Source: Nitrososphaerota archaeon (GTDB lineage Archaea; Thermoproteota; Nitrososphaeria; Nitrososphaerales; Nitrosopumilaceae). From it: 12,146 nt of DNA. The stretch spans positions 1 to 12,146 of the forward strand of contig JACZUQ010000018.1 in the NCBI GenBank assembly GCA_022573065.1, in the 5' to 3' direction. Both the position numbers and the translations under genes were made by a program. Each line of letters opens with the position of its first letter. The first letter of the stretch is position 1. This document shows positions 6,966 to 12,146 of the stretch, piece after piece. Under the pieces are notes generated by a model that saw nothing but the letters and a program-made list of their open reading frames with translations, was not told the origin of the DNA and searched no databases.

Positions 6966-7421
6966 TTTTTTAATACGTAATGTTAAGACACCATTTCTAT
7001 ACTTAAAATCGTTAATTTTCATCTCATTAGATCCTTCAATAGGAACTTCTTTTGAAAAATTTCCAGAACCACGAAGGTAAAGGATTCCGTCAATTAATCT
7101 AACCATTACCTTATCTTCTGGACCTGGTACTTCTGCAACAAAGACTGTCTCTTCGTCACCTTTGATAAGATCATAAACCCAGCTTTTTGTTTCTTGTTTT
7201 CTTGCAGTATACTTTGGTTGCTGATCTTTTGTCATTTTTTTAAGAACACTTACCCAGTAAATCATTGTAATAGCTGCAATTGCAATTAAGAAAAAACTGA
7301 CAAATTCAATTCCAGATCGCTGAGACATGATGTAAACTATTCCAAGAAATAGAATTACCATTATAGGTATTACATAGTTTAATGATTGTTCGGTAGAGTA
7401 AGTTCCTTTATAACTTGACAA
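6960..7421 (-). CDS. two-helix membrane protein with Hsp20/alpha-crystallin-like domain
   Basis: A 153-residue protein with two predicted membrane helices (about 15-33 and 39-58), a short basic linker, and a C-terminal domain from about residue 90 that resembles the alpha-crystallin domain of small heat-shock proteins: EETVFVAEVPGPEDKVMVRLIDGILYLRG matches the opening strands and FKYRNGVLTLRIKKL the closing NGVL-type strand. The domain is short, about 64 residues, and lacks the C-terminal IxI tail used in sHSP oligomers. By the positive-inside rule the linker and Hsp20-like domain should face the cytoplasm, suggesting a membrane-tethered chaperone or adaptor; that role is inferred. The start is TTG 7421, directly after an in-frame TAA, with a TATA-like box at 7443-7452. 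A later ATG at codon 21 would cut into the first helix. Confidence 0.8.
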   Translation of the reverse strand: MSSYKGTYSTEQSLNYVIPIMVILFLGIVYIMSQRSGIEFVSFFLIAIAAITMIYWVSVLKKMTKDQQPKYTARKQETKSWVYDLIKGDEETVFVAEVPGPEDKVMVRLIDGILYLRGSGNFSKEVPIEGSNEMKINDFKYRNGVLTLRIKKL

Positions 7422-7442
7422 TTAGAAAAATTACTTTTAACC

Positions 7443-7452
7443 AAATATAAAG
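7443..7452 (-). promoter_or_regulatory. TATA-like box for the membrane Hsp20-like gene
   Basis: On the minus strand this reads CTTTATATTT, 22-31 bases upstream of TTG 7421, consistent with a leaderless transcript. It lies back to back with the plus-strand box at 7462-7470 in a 71-base divergent gap. Confidence 0.5.
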
Positions 7453-7461
7453 TATTTTTGA

Positions 7462-7470
7462 TTTTTATTA
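7462..7470 (+). promoter_or_regulatory. TATA-like box for the 7493 small membrane protein
   Basis: TTTTTATTA lies 23-31 bases before TTG 7493. The two divergent boxes are only about ten bases apart, so polymerase loading on one side may affect the other. Confidence 0.4.
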
Positions 7471-7492
7471 CCAGCTTTCCTAAAACTAGTTA

Positions 7493-7702
7493 TTGAAAGC
7501 ATTCAAAAAAGGTTCTGATGATTTTTTTGTACGAGGTACAATTATTGCAATTTTTACAACAATCCCTTCAATATCAGCTTTTTTTATAGCGGCTGCTATA
7601 GTTAATGATTTAATCTTAGCTGCCATAATTGCAACAATTGTCCACCTAATCTCTATGGTAATTTCATATAAGGTTTCAAAAAAAATTTTTTTAAAAAAAT
7701 AG
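7493..7702 (+). CDS. small two-helix membrane protein, unknown function
   Basis: A 69-residue protein that I do not recognise. After a basic N-terminus (MKAFKKGSDD) it has two hydrophobic stretches at about 14-36 and 39-58, separated by a short turn (VND), then a basic tail (YKVSKKIFLKK), so both ends are likely cytoplasmic. No Cys and no enzymatic motif is present. The start is TTG 7493; no ATG occurs before the first membrane segment, and the TATA-like box at 7462-7470 fits a leaderless start. The end of the gene is an unusual A8-T7-A7 tract (7678-7699), which could act as a transcription terminator signal within the gene or be prone to slippage. It is divergent from the membrane Hsp20-like gene. 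Confidence 0.65.
   Translation: MKAFKKGSDDFFVRGTIIAIFTTIPSISAFFIAAAIVNDLILAAIIATIVHLISMVISYKVSKKIFLKK
7678..7699. repeat. A8-T7-A7 homopolymer tract
   Basis: Eight A, seven T and seven A in succession at the 3' end of the 7493 gene, coding for KKIFLKK. The T7 run could work as an archaeal termination signal, and such tracts are stiff or bent and prone to replication slippage. Confidence 0.8.
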
Positions 7703-7722
7703 CACGTTTTTAAAATTTAACT

Positions 7723-7730
7723 TTTATTAT
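7723..7730 (+). promoter_or_regulatory. TATA-like box for the HTH gene
   Basis: TTTATTAT lies 20-27 bases before ATG 7750, in a 47-base gap after the small membrane gene. It resembles the box before 7493. A TTTAAAATTT at about 7709-7718 is an alternative with a leader of some ten bases. Confidence 0.35.
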
Positions 7731-7749
7731 GCTAAATTAAGTTTAAAAT

Positions 7750-8118
7750 ATGATAGATCTTTCAAAGATTCAAGAAGATCTGACTTCAGTAATCAAACTG
7801 ACTAATCTTCAAGCTAAGATTTTTCTTTTAATAGTGACTGAAGGAAAAATGACTGCTAAAAAAATTAGTAATACATTAAGAATTTCTATTGATGATGCAT
7901 ATTCAATTGGAAAACAACTAATTGAACTTGGTAGTTTAATAGAAATTTCTGAGAATGAATTTGAAGCTATGCATCCTAGATTTACTGCTGTGAATATGTA
8001 TAGAAAAATGTGTGAAAGAGAAAAAGTAGAATTCAAACGAAATGTAACAGTTGATAATATTGGAGTACTATTAGAGAGGCCCTATGACGATGCAAGGACT
8101 AAATATAACAAAAATTGA
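7750..8118 (+). CDS. TrmB-like winged-helix transcriptional regulator
   Basis: A 122-residue DNA-binding protein. Residues about 15-70 form a winged helix of the TrmB type: LTNLQAKIFLLIVTEGKMTAKKISNTLRISIDDAYSIGKQLIELGSLIEIS, with the recognition helix around IDDAYSIGKQLIELG and a short wing. Then comes EAMHPRFTAVNMYRKMCERE, a stretch I associate with many archaeal TrmB-like proteins, and a basic C-terminal tail. No sugar-binding domain of classical TrmB is present, so the effector, if any, is unknown. The stop TGA overlaps the Shine-Dalgarno site of the next gene, so the two are co-expressed. It may regulate its own short operon or the nearby divergent promoter; both are inferences from position. 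Confidence 0.75.
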   Translation: MIDLSKIQEDLTSVIKLTNLQAKIFLLIVTEGKMTAKKISNTLRISIDDAYSIGKQLIELGSLIEISENEFEAMHPRFTAVNMYRKMCEREKVEFKRNVTVDNIGVLLERPYDDARTKYNKN

Positions 8119-8122
8119 GGAG
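8117..8122 (+). promoter_or_regulatory. Shine-Dalgarno site fixing the start at 8129
   Basis: GAGGAG lies six bases before ATG 8129 and overlaps the stop of the HTH gene. It argues for ATG 8129 over an in-frame ATG at 8084, which would overlap the HTH gene by 35 bases and has no such site. Confidence 0.7.
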
Positions 8123-8128
8123 AAAATT

Positions 8129-8527
8129 ATGGAAATAAACCCCGAAACTTGTAAACATCAGCCAATATACTTTGCAGCAGTTAACATTAATCTAAACGAA
8201 AGAACAATAGGTACAATCGATGTTTGGCGATGTGGTGTTTGTAAAAAAAGATTTTGTGAAGAAAAACAATTAGGTATTGAATCAATCGCTGATATTGTTG
8301 GCATGCCAAATATTGAATCTGATGAAAAGTGGGCTGTAGTAGTTAGTAAAATACAAAAAGGAAAAGACAAATGGAAATTAGTTAAATTAAAAGAAAATGG
8401 AACTTTAAATTTTGAAACTGTTGATGAAAAAATTATTGAATTAAAAATCAAAAATTATAAAATTGAAGATGATCATCATTGGAGTTTTCTAATTGATGAT
8501 AATGTTCGTAAAGCTGTTGAAATTTAG
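8129..8527 (+). CDS. cysteine-rich protein, putative zinc binding, unknown function
   Basis: A 132-residue protein that I do not recognise. It carries C8 and H10 near the N-terminus (ETCKHQPIYF) and C35, C38, C43 in WRCGVCKKRFC, spaced as a zinc-ribbon-like site (C8 with C35/C38, and either H10 or C43 as fourth ligand). The segment between them has the strand pattern of a small beta ribbon. The rest, from about residue 65 (KWAVVVSKI, KWKLVKLKENGTLNFETVDEKI, WSFLIDD), alternates Lys and hydrophobics and looks like a small beta domain. I use ATG 8129 because of the GAGGAG site six bases upstream. It follows the HTH gene directly and precedes the 8537 gene by nine bases, so all three are probably one transcript. 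Confidence 0.72.
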   Translation: MEINPETCKHQPIYFAAVNINLNERTIGTIDVWRCGVCKKRFCEEKQLGIESIADIVGMPNIESDEKWAVVVSKIQKGKDKWKLVKLKENGTLNFETVDEKIIELKIKNYKIEDDHHWSFLIDDNVRKAVEI

Positions 8528-8536
8528 GTTTAAGAA

Positions 8537-8821
8537 TTGAACATAAAGGTGCATATCAATAACATTCACGGAAGCCAGATGGCTGCAAAAATTACTGGGA
8601 AGTTTGAGATTGATAATATCTCGTTTAGATTTACTGCAATAGCCTTTGGAAGAATTGGGGGACAAAACGTAGGGGTAAAAATTTCAAAAACTACCGAAAA
8701 AGCGTTAGAAAAGTTAGGTTATGTTGCAGAAGATGTGATTATAACTATACAAAAAAATTTGTTGCAGGGGGATCTCACTCTCCCAGAGGGATTGAAAAGA
8801 GAATCTTTTGTTGATGACTAA
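8537..8821 (+). CDS. 94-residue protein of unknown function
   Basis: A 94-residue soluble protein with no Cys and no recognised motif. The first 55 residues alternate in a way that suggests a beta sheet (NIKVHINNIHGSQMAAKI, FEIDNISFRFTAIAFG, VGVKIS), followed by a helix (TTEKALEKLGYVAEDVI) and a Glu/Leu-rich tail (LPEGLKRESFVDD). The start is TTG 8537, nine bases after the previous stop and with no ATG nearby before residue 15; ATG at codon 15 is the alternative and would remove the first strand. Its TAA overlaps the stop of the convergent MTAP gene by four bases. It is likely the last gene of the HTH and Cys-rich transcript. I cannot assign a family. Confidence 0.65.
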   Translation: MNIKVHINNIHGSQMAAKITGKFEIDNISFRFTAIAFGRIGGQNVGVKISKTTEKALEKLGYVAEDVIITIQKNLLQGDLTLPEGLKRESFVDD

Positions 8822-9609
8822 AACTCAGCTTCACTGAGAGCTTTTTCACAGGAGCATCCTCTTGTTTTTGGAATTTCATCAATTAAAAAAGTCAGCAATT
8901 TTTTTGTCGTCGTAACATTTTTTGATAAGGTTTCTAATACTTCTTTTGCAGTTACGGGTTTATCTGACCATACATCATAATCAGTTACAGTAGATATTGA
9001 TGCATAGCAGATTTGTGCTTCTCGGGCTAATTGACATTCTGGAACTAAGGTCATTCCTATGATATCGGCACCTGTTGATCTGAAGAATTTTGATTCAGCT
9101 TTCGTTGAAAACCTTGGTCCCTCAATGCAAACATAAGTACAATCGCTATGAATTGATATATTTTGATTTTTTGCGGTATTAAGAATTACATCTTTTAATT
9201 CTGGACAAAAAGGTTCAGCAACTGAAATATGAATTACTCTTCCATTTTCTGAAAATGAACCATCACGTGATTTTGTAAAATCAAGAAATTGTGAAGGTAA
9301 CGCAAAATGTCCTGGTGCAATTTCTTCTTTAAGACTACCAACAGCGGAAGGTGCAATAATTCGCTTGACTCCAAGTTCTTTAAACGCAAAAATATTTGCC
9401 TTAAAATTTATCATATGGGGAGGTATGATGTGTTTTTTTCCATGTCTTGGCATGAAAGCAATTTTTCTATCTTTGAATGTTCCAAGAGTAATTGTATCAG
9501 AAGGTTTTCCGTAGGGTGTATCCATTGAAACTTCCTTTGTGTCTTGAAGTAACCCAGAATCATAGATTCCAGTCCCACCAAAAATTCCAATTTCTGCTTG
9601 ATCCCCCAT
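8818..9609 (-). CDS. mtnP: S-methyl-5'-thioadenosine phosphorylase (MTAP family)
   Basis: A 263-residue purine nucleoside phosphorylase family enzyme that cleaves methylthioadenosine with phosphate into adenine and methylthioribose-1-phosphate. Visible motifs are GGTGIY (11-16) and PRHG (54-57) for phosphate, SAVGSL (88-93), EGPRFST (163-169), GMTLVPE (185-191) and TDYDVW (209-214), where the Asp residues bind the purine base. The adenine-type TDYD motif, and the APRT gene just upstream, favour MTA over a purine 6-oxo substrate. The C-terminus carries a CXC motif (C252/C254), which I recall from thermophilic archaeal MTAPs as a redox or stability element. ATG 9609 overlaps the APRT stop as TAATG, so translation is coupled. 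Length is normal. Confidence 0.93.
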   Translation of the reverse strand: MGDQAEIGIFGGTGIYDSGLLQDTKEVSMDTPYGKPSDTITLGTFKDRKIAFMPRHGKKHIIPPHMINFKANIFAFKELGVKRIIAPSAVGSLKEEIAPGHFALPSQFLDFTKSRDGSFSENGRVIHISVAEPFCPELKDVILNTAKNQNISIHSDCTYVCIEGPRFSTKAESKFFRSTGADIIGMTLVPECQLAREAQICYASISTVTDYDVWSDKPVTAKEVLETLSKNVTTTKKLLTFLIDEIPKTRGCSCEKALSEAEF

Positions 9610-10124
9610 TAGTATTTCACCAATGATTTGCAGTTGTATTTTTCAATTTCATTCATCCCTCCTAGCTCAGTTAATTCTATTATGAATGCAAAACCTGCTA
9701 CCTTCCCCCCCATTTTTTCAATTAATTTAGCAGATGCTTTTGCAGTTCCTCCAGTAGCTAAAAGATCATCACAAATCACTACTCTCTGTCCTTTTTTCAA
9801 AGCATGTTTTTGAATCTCAATTACATCTTTTCCATATTCTATACTATAGGAAATTTTTTCTGTTTTTCCTGGCAATTTACCTTTTTTTCGAATCAGTATC
9901 ATCCCTTTTTTATAATGCAAGGCCAAGGCACAGGCAAACAGAAATCCCCGTGATTCAATGCCTGCAAAAATATCAAAATCCTTTGGATGAAAATATTTTG
10001 TAAATTCCTCTACAACATAAGATATTGCAGATGGATCTCTTAGAATTGGACTAAAATCTCTAAATATAATACCCTTTTTAGGAAAATTTGGAAACTCATC
10101 AATTTTCTCTTTTAGATTCATCAT
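9609..10124 (-). CDS. apt: adenine phosphoribosyltransferase
   Basis: A 171-residue enzyme that makes AMP from adenine and PRPP. The PRPP-binding motif VVICDDLLATGGTA is at 115-128, preceded by GIESRGFLFACALA (55-68) and the loop RKKGKLPGKT (79-88); the N-terminus (FPNFPKKGIIFRDFSPILRDP) is typical of APRT rather than of HGPRT. Two adjacent ATGs at 10124 and 10121 can serve as start; both fit the TATA-like box at 10145-10154, which would leave a leader of few or no bases. It precedes MTAP with TAATG overlap. The product of MTAP, adenine, is the substrate of this enzyme, so the operon forms a complete recycling route from methylthioadenosine to AMP. Confidence 0.95.
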   Translation of the reverse strand: MMNLKEKIDEFPNFPKKGIIFRDFSPILRDPSAISYVVEEFTKYFHPKDFDIFAGIESRGFLFACALALHYKKGMILIRKKGKLPGKTEKISYSIEYGKDVIEIQKHALKKGQRVVICDDLLATGGTAKASAKLIEKMGGKVAGFAFIIELTELGGMNEIEKYNCKSLVKY

Positions 10125-10144
10125 TATGAAAGCTAATGTTGAGG

Positions 10145-10154
10145 AATAAAAATT
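10145..10154 (-). promoter_or_regulatory. TATA-like box for the APRT-MTAP operon
   Basis: On the minus strand this reads AATTTTTATT, 21-30 bases upstream of ATG 10124. It lies in a 56-base gap that also holds the T-run ending the upstream surface-protein gene. Confidence 0.4.
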
Positions 10155-10173
10155 ATTTTAGTTTACTTGTGTT

Positions 10174-10180
10174 AAAAAAA
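10174..10180 (-). terminator. T7 run after the surface-protein stop
   Basis: Directly after the TAA (10181-10183) the minus strand reads seven T, the usual form of an archaeal terminator, and it lies just before the APRT promoter. No hairpin is needed in archaea. Such T-runs are common in AT-rich DNA, so the call is tentative. Confidence 0.4.
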
Positions 10181-12146
10181 TTATTCAAAAACAAAAGTTG
10201 TTTCTGCTTCATTAAGATGGGCATCAATTGCCTTAATCAAATATGTACCAGGTGGTAAATCACTAGGAATTCCCCATGGAACTATAAATTCTCCTACACC
10301 AGTTGTTCTTGCTGTAAGCTCAGATATCTCATTATCCTCTCCATCAAAAATGGTAAGGACAACATTTTGGCTAATTGCAGCTCCATATCCTTTAATTGAT
10401 ACAATTTTACCAGTTGACAAAGTTTGAATAGCATCGACATATACCACCAAGCCTTCTTCTATATCGCCTTGGACAGTTATTTCATAATCATCAAAGTTAG
10501 GACCACTTTGTGCATGAATGGTCCAGTCGCCAATCTGAGCATCTAATGGGATTCTAATTGAACTTACAGAAAAAACTCCATCTTTGTTTGTGAAGGTTTC
10601 TTTAGTTTTAACAACTTCCCCATCTGGATCTCTTAGTTCTAAAGTTAATAGAACGTTTTTAGATGAATCGCCAAGAATCAAAATTGATTCTCCAGGTTGA
10701 TAGGAATCCTTTGTTGAGCGAACATGTATCTCACCAGAACCAGTTAAAAGCCCAACTGAAAAAATTTCAGATGTCTGCGTGTTTGCTCTTGTTAAAACTG
10801 CAGTATATACTCCTGAAGAATATCCTGTTAAATCTAATTCATAATTAGATTGACCATCTGGTTCTAAAATCATCGTGTCTGTAAACTTGTTCTTATCTGA
10901 AGGATCTATTATCAATAAAGAAATTGTTGAACTAGCCGGACCTTGAATTTCTATTATTAAAATTTCATCTTGTGAATAATTGAGTTTATCAAATTTTATT
11001 ATCAGCTTATCTTCTGGTAGTTCACCTAAACCAACTAGAACAATATCTATATCCTCTCCCTGGGAAGCAAATAATACGTAAGTTCCTTCAATGTCTGATG
11101 CAATAGTAGTAAACTGTATATCCACTTCTCCTGAGGAATTCACGTTAATAATATGTGAATAGAATTCAAATCCTTGAGGATCTTCTACAACAATTTCTAA
11201 TTCTTCATTAGGCTTTGCAGTTCCATTGAACGTTACAGTTTCTCCAGGTTCAAATTTTAATTTTGTTGGTAGAATTTCAATTACTTTTGATGATTCTACA
11301 ATCCATGAACGAGATTTTACATTAGTTCCATCCGTAATTTCTGCTGTGTATTTTCCAAATGGTGTATCTATAGGAATCAAAGCATCATAGGACCATTTTC
11401 CATCTAAATCTACATCAATTGCAATTGTTGTTACTACTTCACCACTTTCATTTTTTGTTGTGCCAGTTACTGTAGTTCCAGGAGGACCTGTTCCAGTTAC
11501 TGTTATGGAATTTCCTCTAAAAACAACGGGTGGTGTTGGATTAATGGTAAGAGGTATATTTTCTGATGAGCTCATTCGATCACCTTCTTCACCAATTCTA
11601 AGGCTGATGGATTTTTCATTTCCTTTAGAATCTTTTATTTTAAAATCTACTCTGTCTGATTTTTGATTTTCTGGAATTGCGCTGGTAAATATAAAGTGAC
11701 CATTACCGTCTGTTTCGAAGGATTCAATTTTTTTAGCATCAATATAAAAATCAAGTTTTTGATTTGCTCCAAAACCATCTCCAGTTACTCTAATACTTGA
11801 CCCAACGCTTGGCTTTTCTGGAACTAGTCTAAATGTTGAACCTTCTAGAACTCCCATGTTAGTTGAAGAAGTTCCCACAACAGGTTCAATAACAGACGAT
11901 TCAGACACTAGTGTTTTTCCAATTGCTATTTGTTTATCCGAGTCTGTCAGAGCTTTCCAATTTATTCCAGGTTTTGGTTTATCAGTTTTTATTCCAAATT
12001 TTACAATTTCTCCTGACTCCAATGGATTAGAAGTAGTAAAAATGATAACTCCTTGAGGTGTTTTTTCTCCTGTCCATCCACGTTCTGTTTTAAAAGATTT
12101 GAAGGTAAAGTCACTACCTAACCATATTCGGAAGGTATCAATCTCC
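10181..12146 (-). CDS. large surface or exported protein with Ig-like repeats, partial (N-terminus beyond right edge)
   Basis: The frame is open to the right edge, so the first codons, any signal peptide and the true length lie outside the window; 654 residues are visible. The first 100 or so (RIWLGSDFTFKSFKTERGWTGEKTPQGVIIF) form a separate beta domain. Then come about six beta-sandwich units of 80-90 residues, roughly 104-184, 197-285, 287-371, 379-465, 471-560 and 565-654. Each follows one plan: an opening strand, a phrase like F.PGE.V...G, a polar D(P/G)xG turn, and a closing segment ending in G.Y or GDWT. No Cys and no C-terminal membrane helix is seen; it ends TTFVFE. Cell-envelope, adhesion or matrix use is inferred. 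A TTG at 12022 is not the start. Confidence 0.8.
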   Translation of the reverse strand, partial: EIDTFRIWLGSDFTFKSFKTERGWTGEKTPQGVIIFTTSNPLESGEIVKFGIKTDKPKPGINWKALTDSDKQIAIGKTLVSESSVIEPVVGTSSTNMGVLEGSTFRLVPEKPSVGSSIRVTGDGFGANQKLDFYIDAKKIESFETDGNGHFIFTSAIPENQKSDRVDFKIKDSKGNEKSISLRIGEEGDRMSSSENIPLTINPTPPVVFRGNSITVTGTGPPGTTVTGTTKNESGEVVTTIAIDVDLDGKWSYDALIPIDTPFGKYTAEITDGTNVKSRSWIVESSKVIEILPTKLKFEPGETVTFNGTAKPNEELEIVVEDPQGFEFYSHIINVNSSGEVDIQFTTIASDIEGTYVLFASQGEDIDIVLVGLGELPEDKLIIKFDKLNYSQDEILIIEIQGPASSTISLLIIDPSDKNKFTDTMILEPDGQSNYELDLTGYSSGVYTAVLTRANTQTSEIFSVGLLTGSGEIHVRSTKDSYQPGESILILGDSSKNVLLTLELRDPDGEVVKTKETFTNKDGVFSVSSIRIPLDAQIGDWTIHAQSGPNFDDYEITVQGDIEEGLVVYVDAIQTLSTGKIVSIKGYGAAISQNVVLTIFDGEDNEISELTARTTGVGEFIVPWGIPSDLPPGTYLIKAIDAHLNEAETTFVFE

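Noticed and set aside
8084..8128. ATG at 8084 as start of the Cys-rich protein
   Set aside because: It would overlap the HTH gene by 35 bases, while GAGGAG six bases before ATG 8129 marks a better start.
11460..11666. Plus-strand open frames opposite the Ig-like protein, including those near 10663 and 11856
   Set aside because: All are antisense to a protein with clear repeat structure and show no motif, start signal or neighbour support.
10181..12022. Treating the Ig-like protein as a complete 613-residue gene starting with TTG at 12022
   Set aside because: The same frame continues open for another 41 codons to the right edge, with well-formed protein (DTFRIWLGSDFTF and GVIIFTTSNP) running into it, so the gene is partial.
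1..12146. CRISPR array, insertion sequence, tRNA or rRNA genes
   Set aside because: No regularly spaced direct repeats, no transposase or terminal inverted repeats, and no GC-rich structured RNA segment were seen on either strand.

Overview
The window looks like chromosome from an ammonia-oxidising marine-type thaumarchaeon (Nitrososphaerota, Nitrosopumilus-like). This rests on very AT-rich DNA, archaea-only gene families (aIF2-beta, DUF424, RIO1, Dim2/Pno1-like KH protein, topoisomerase VI A and B, DUF373), TATA boxes about 25-30 bases upstream of start codons, few Shine-Dalgarno sites, and a secreted-type protein with a repeated beta-sandwich architecture. The lineage call is an inference from gene content; no rRNA or tRNA gene is present to confirm it.

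Layout. 1-760 (-): the N-terminal two thirds or so of a DUF373 membrane protein, running off the left edge. 843-1337 (-): a membrane-anchored helical protein of unknown role. 1338-1589: a 252-base AT-rich divergent intergenic region holding promoters only. 1590-6965 (+): an information-processing cluster: a 47-residue zinc-ribbon protein (DUF5679-like), aIF2-beta, DUF424, a possible 57-residue small protein, RIO1 kinase, KH protein, topoisomerase VI B and topoisomerase VI A. From RIO1 to TopoVI-A every junction overlaps, which suggests translational coupling. 6960-7421 (-): a two-helix membrane protein carrying an Hsp20-like domain. From a divergent promoter, 7493-8821 (+) holds four small genes: a two-helix membrane protein, a TrmB-like winged-helix regulator, a Cys-rich protein and a 94-residue protein of unknown fold. 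8818-10124 (-): an APRT-MTAP salvage operon. 10181-12146 (-): the C-terminal 654 residues of a large surface or exported protein made of about six Ig-like units, running off the right edge.

How the genes fit together. The plus-strand cluster joins 30S maturation (RIO1, Dim2-like KH protein), translation initiation (aIF2-beta) and the archaeal type IIB topoisomerase, an arrangement I recall from other archaea. APRT and MTAP form a short pathway: methylthioadenosine from polyamine synthesis is phosphorolysed to adenine, which APRT converts to AMP. The 7421-8821 region is the least understood part and the best place to look for an undescribed function.

No mobile element, CRISPR array, tRNA or rRNA was seen, and no gene-free stretch exceeds 300 bases. 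Most of the window is ordinary core chromosome. The more unusual points are a roughly 100-residue insertion in TopoVI-B, the membrane-tethered Hsp20 domain, several TTG starts with TATA boxes at leaderless spacing, and two pairs of convergent genes whose stop codons abut or overlap.
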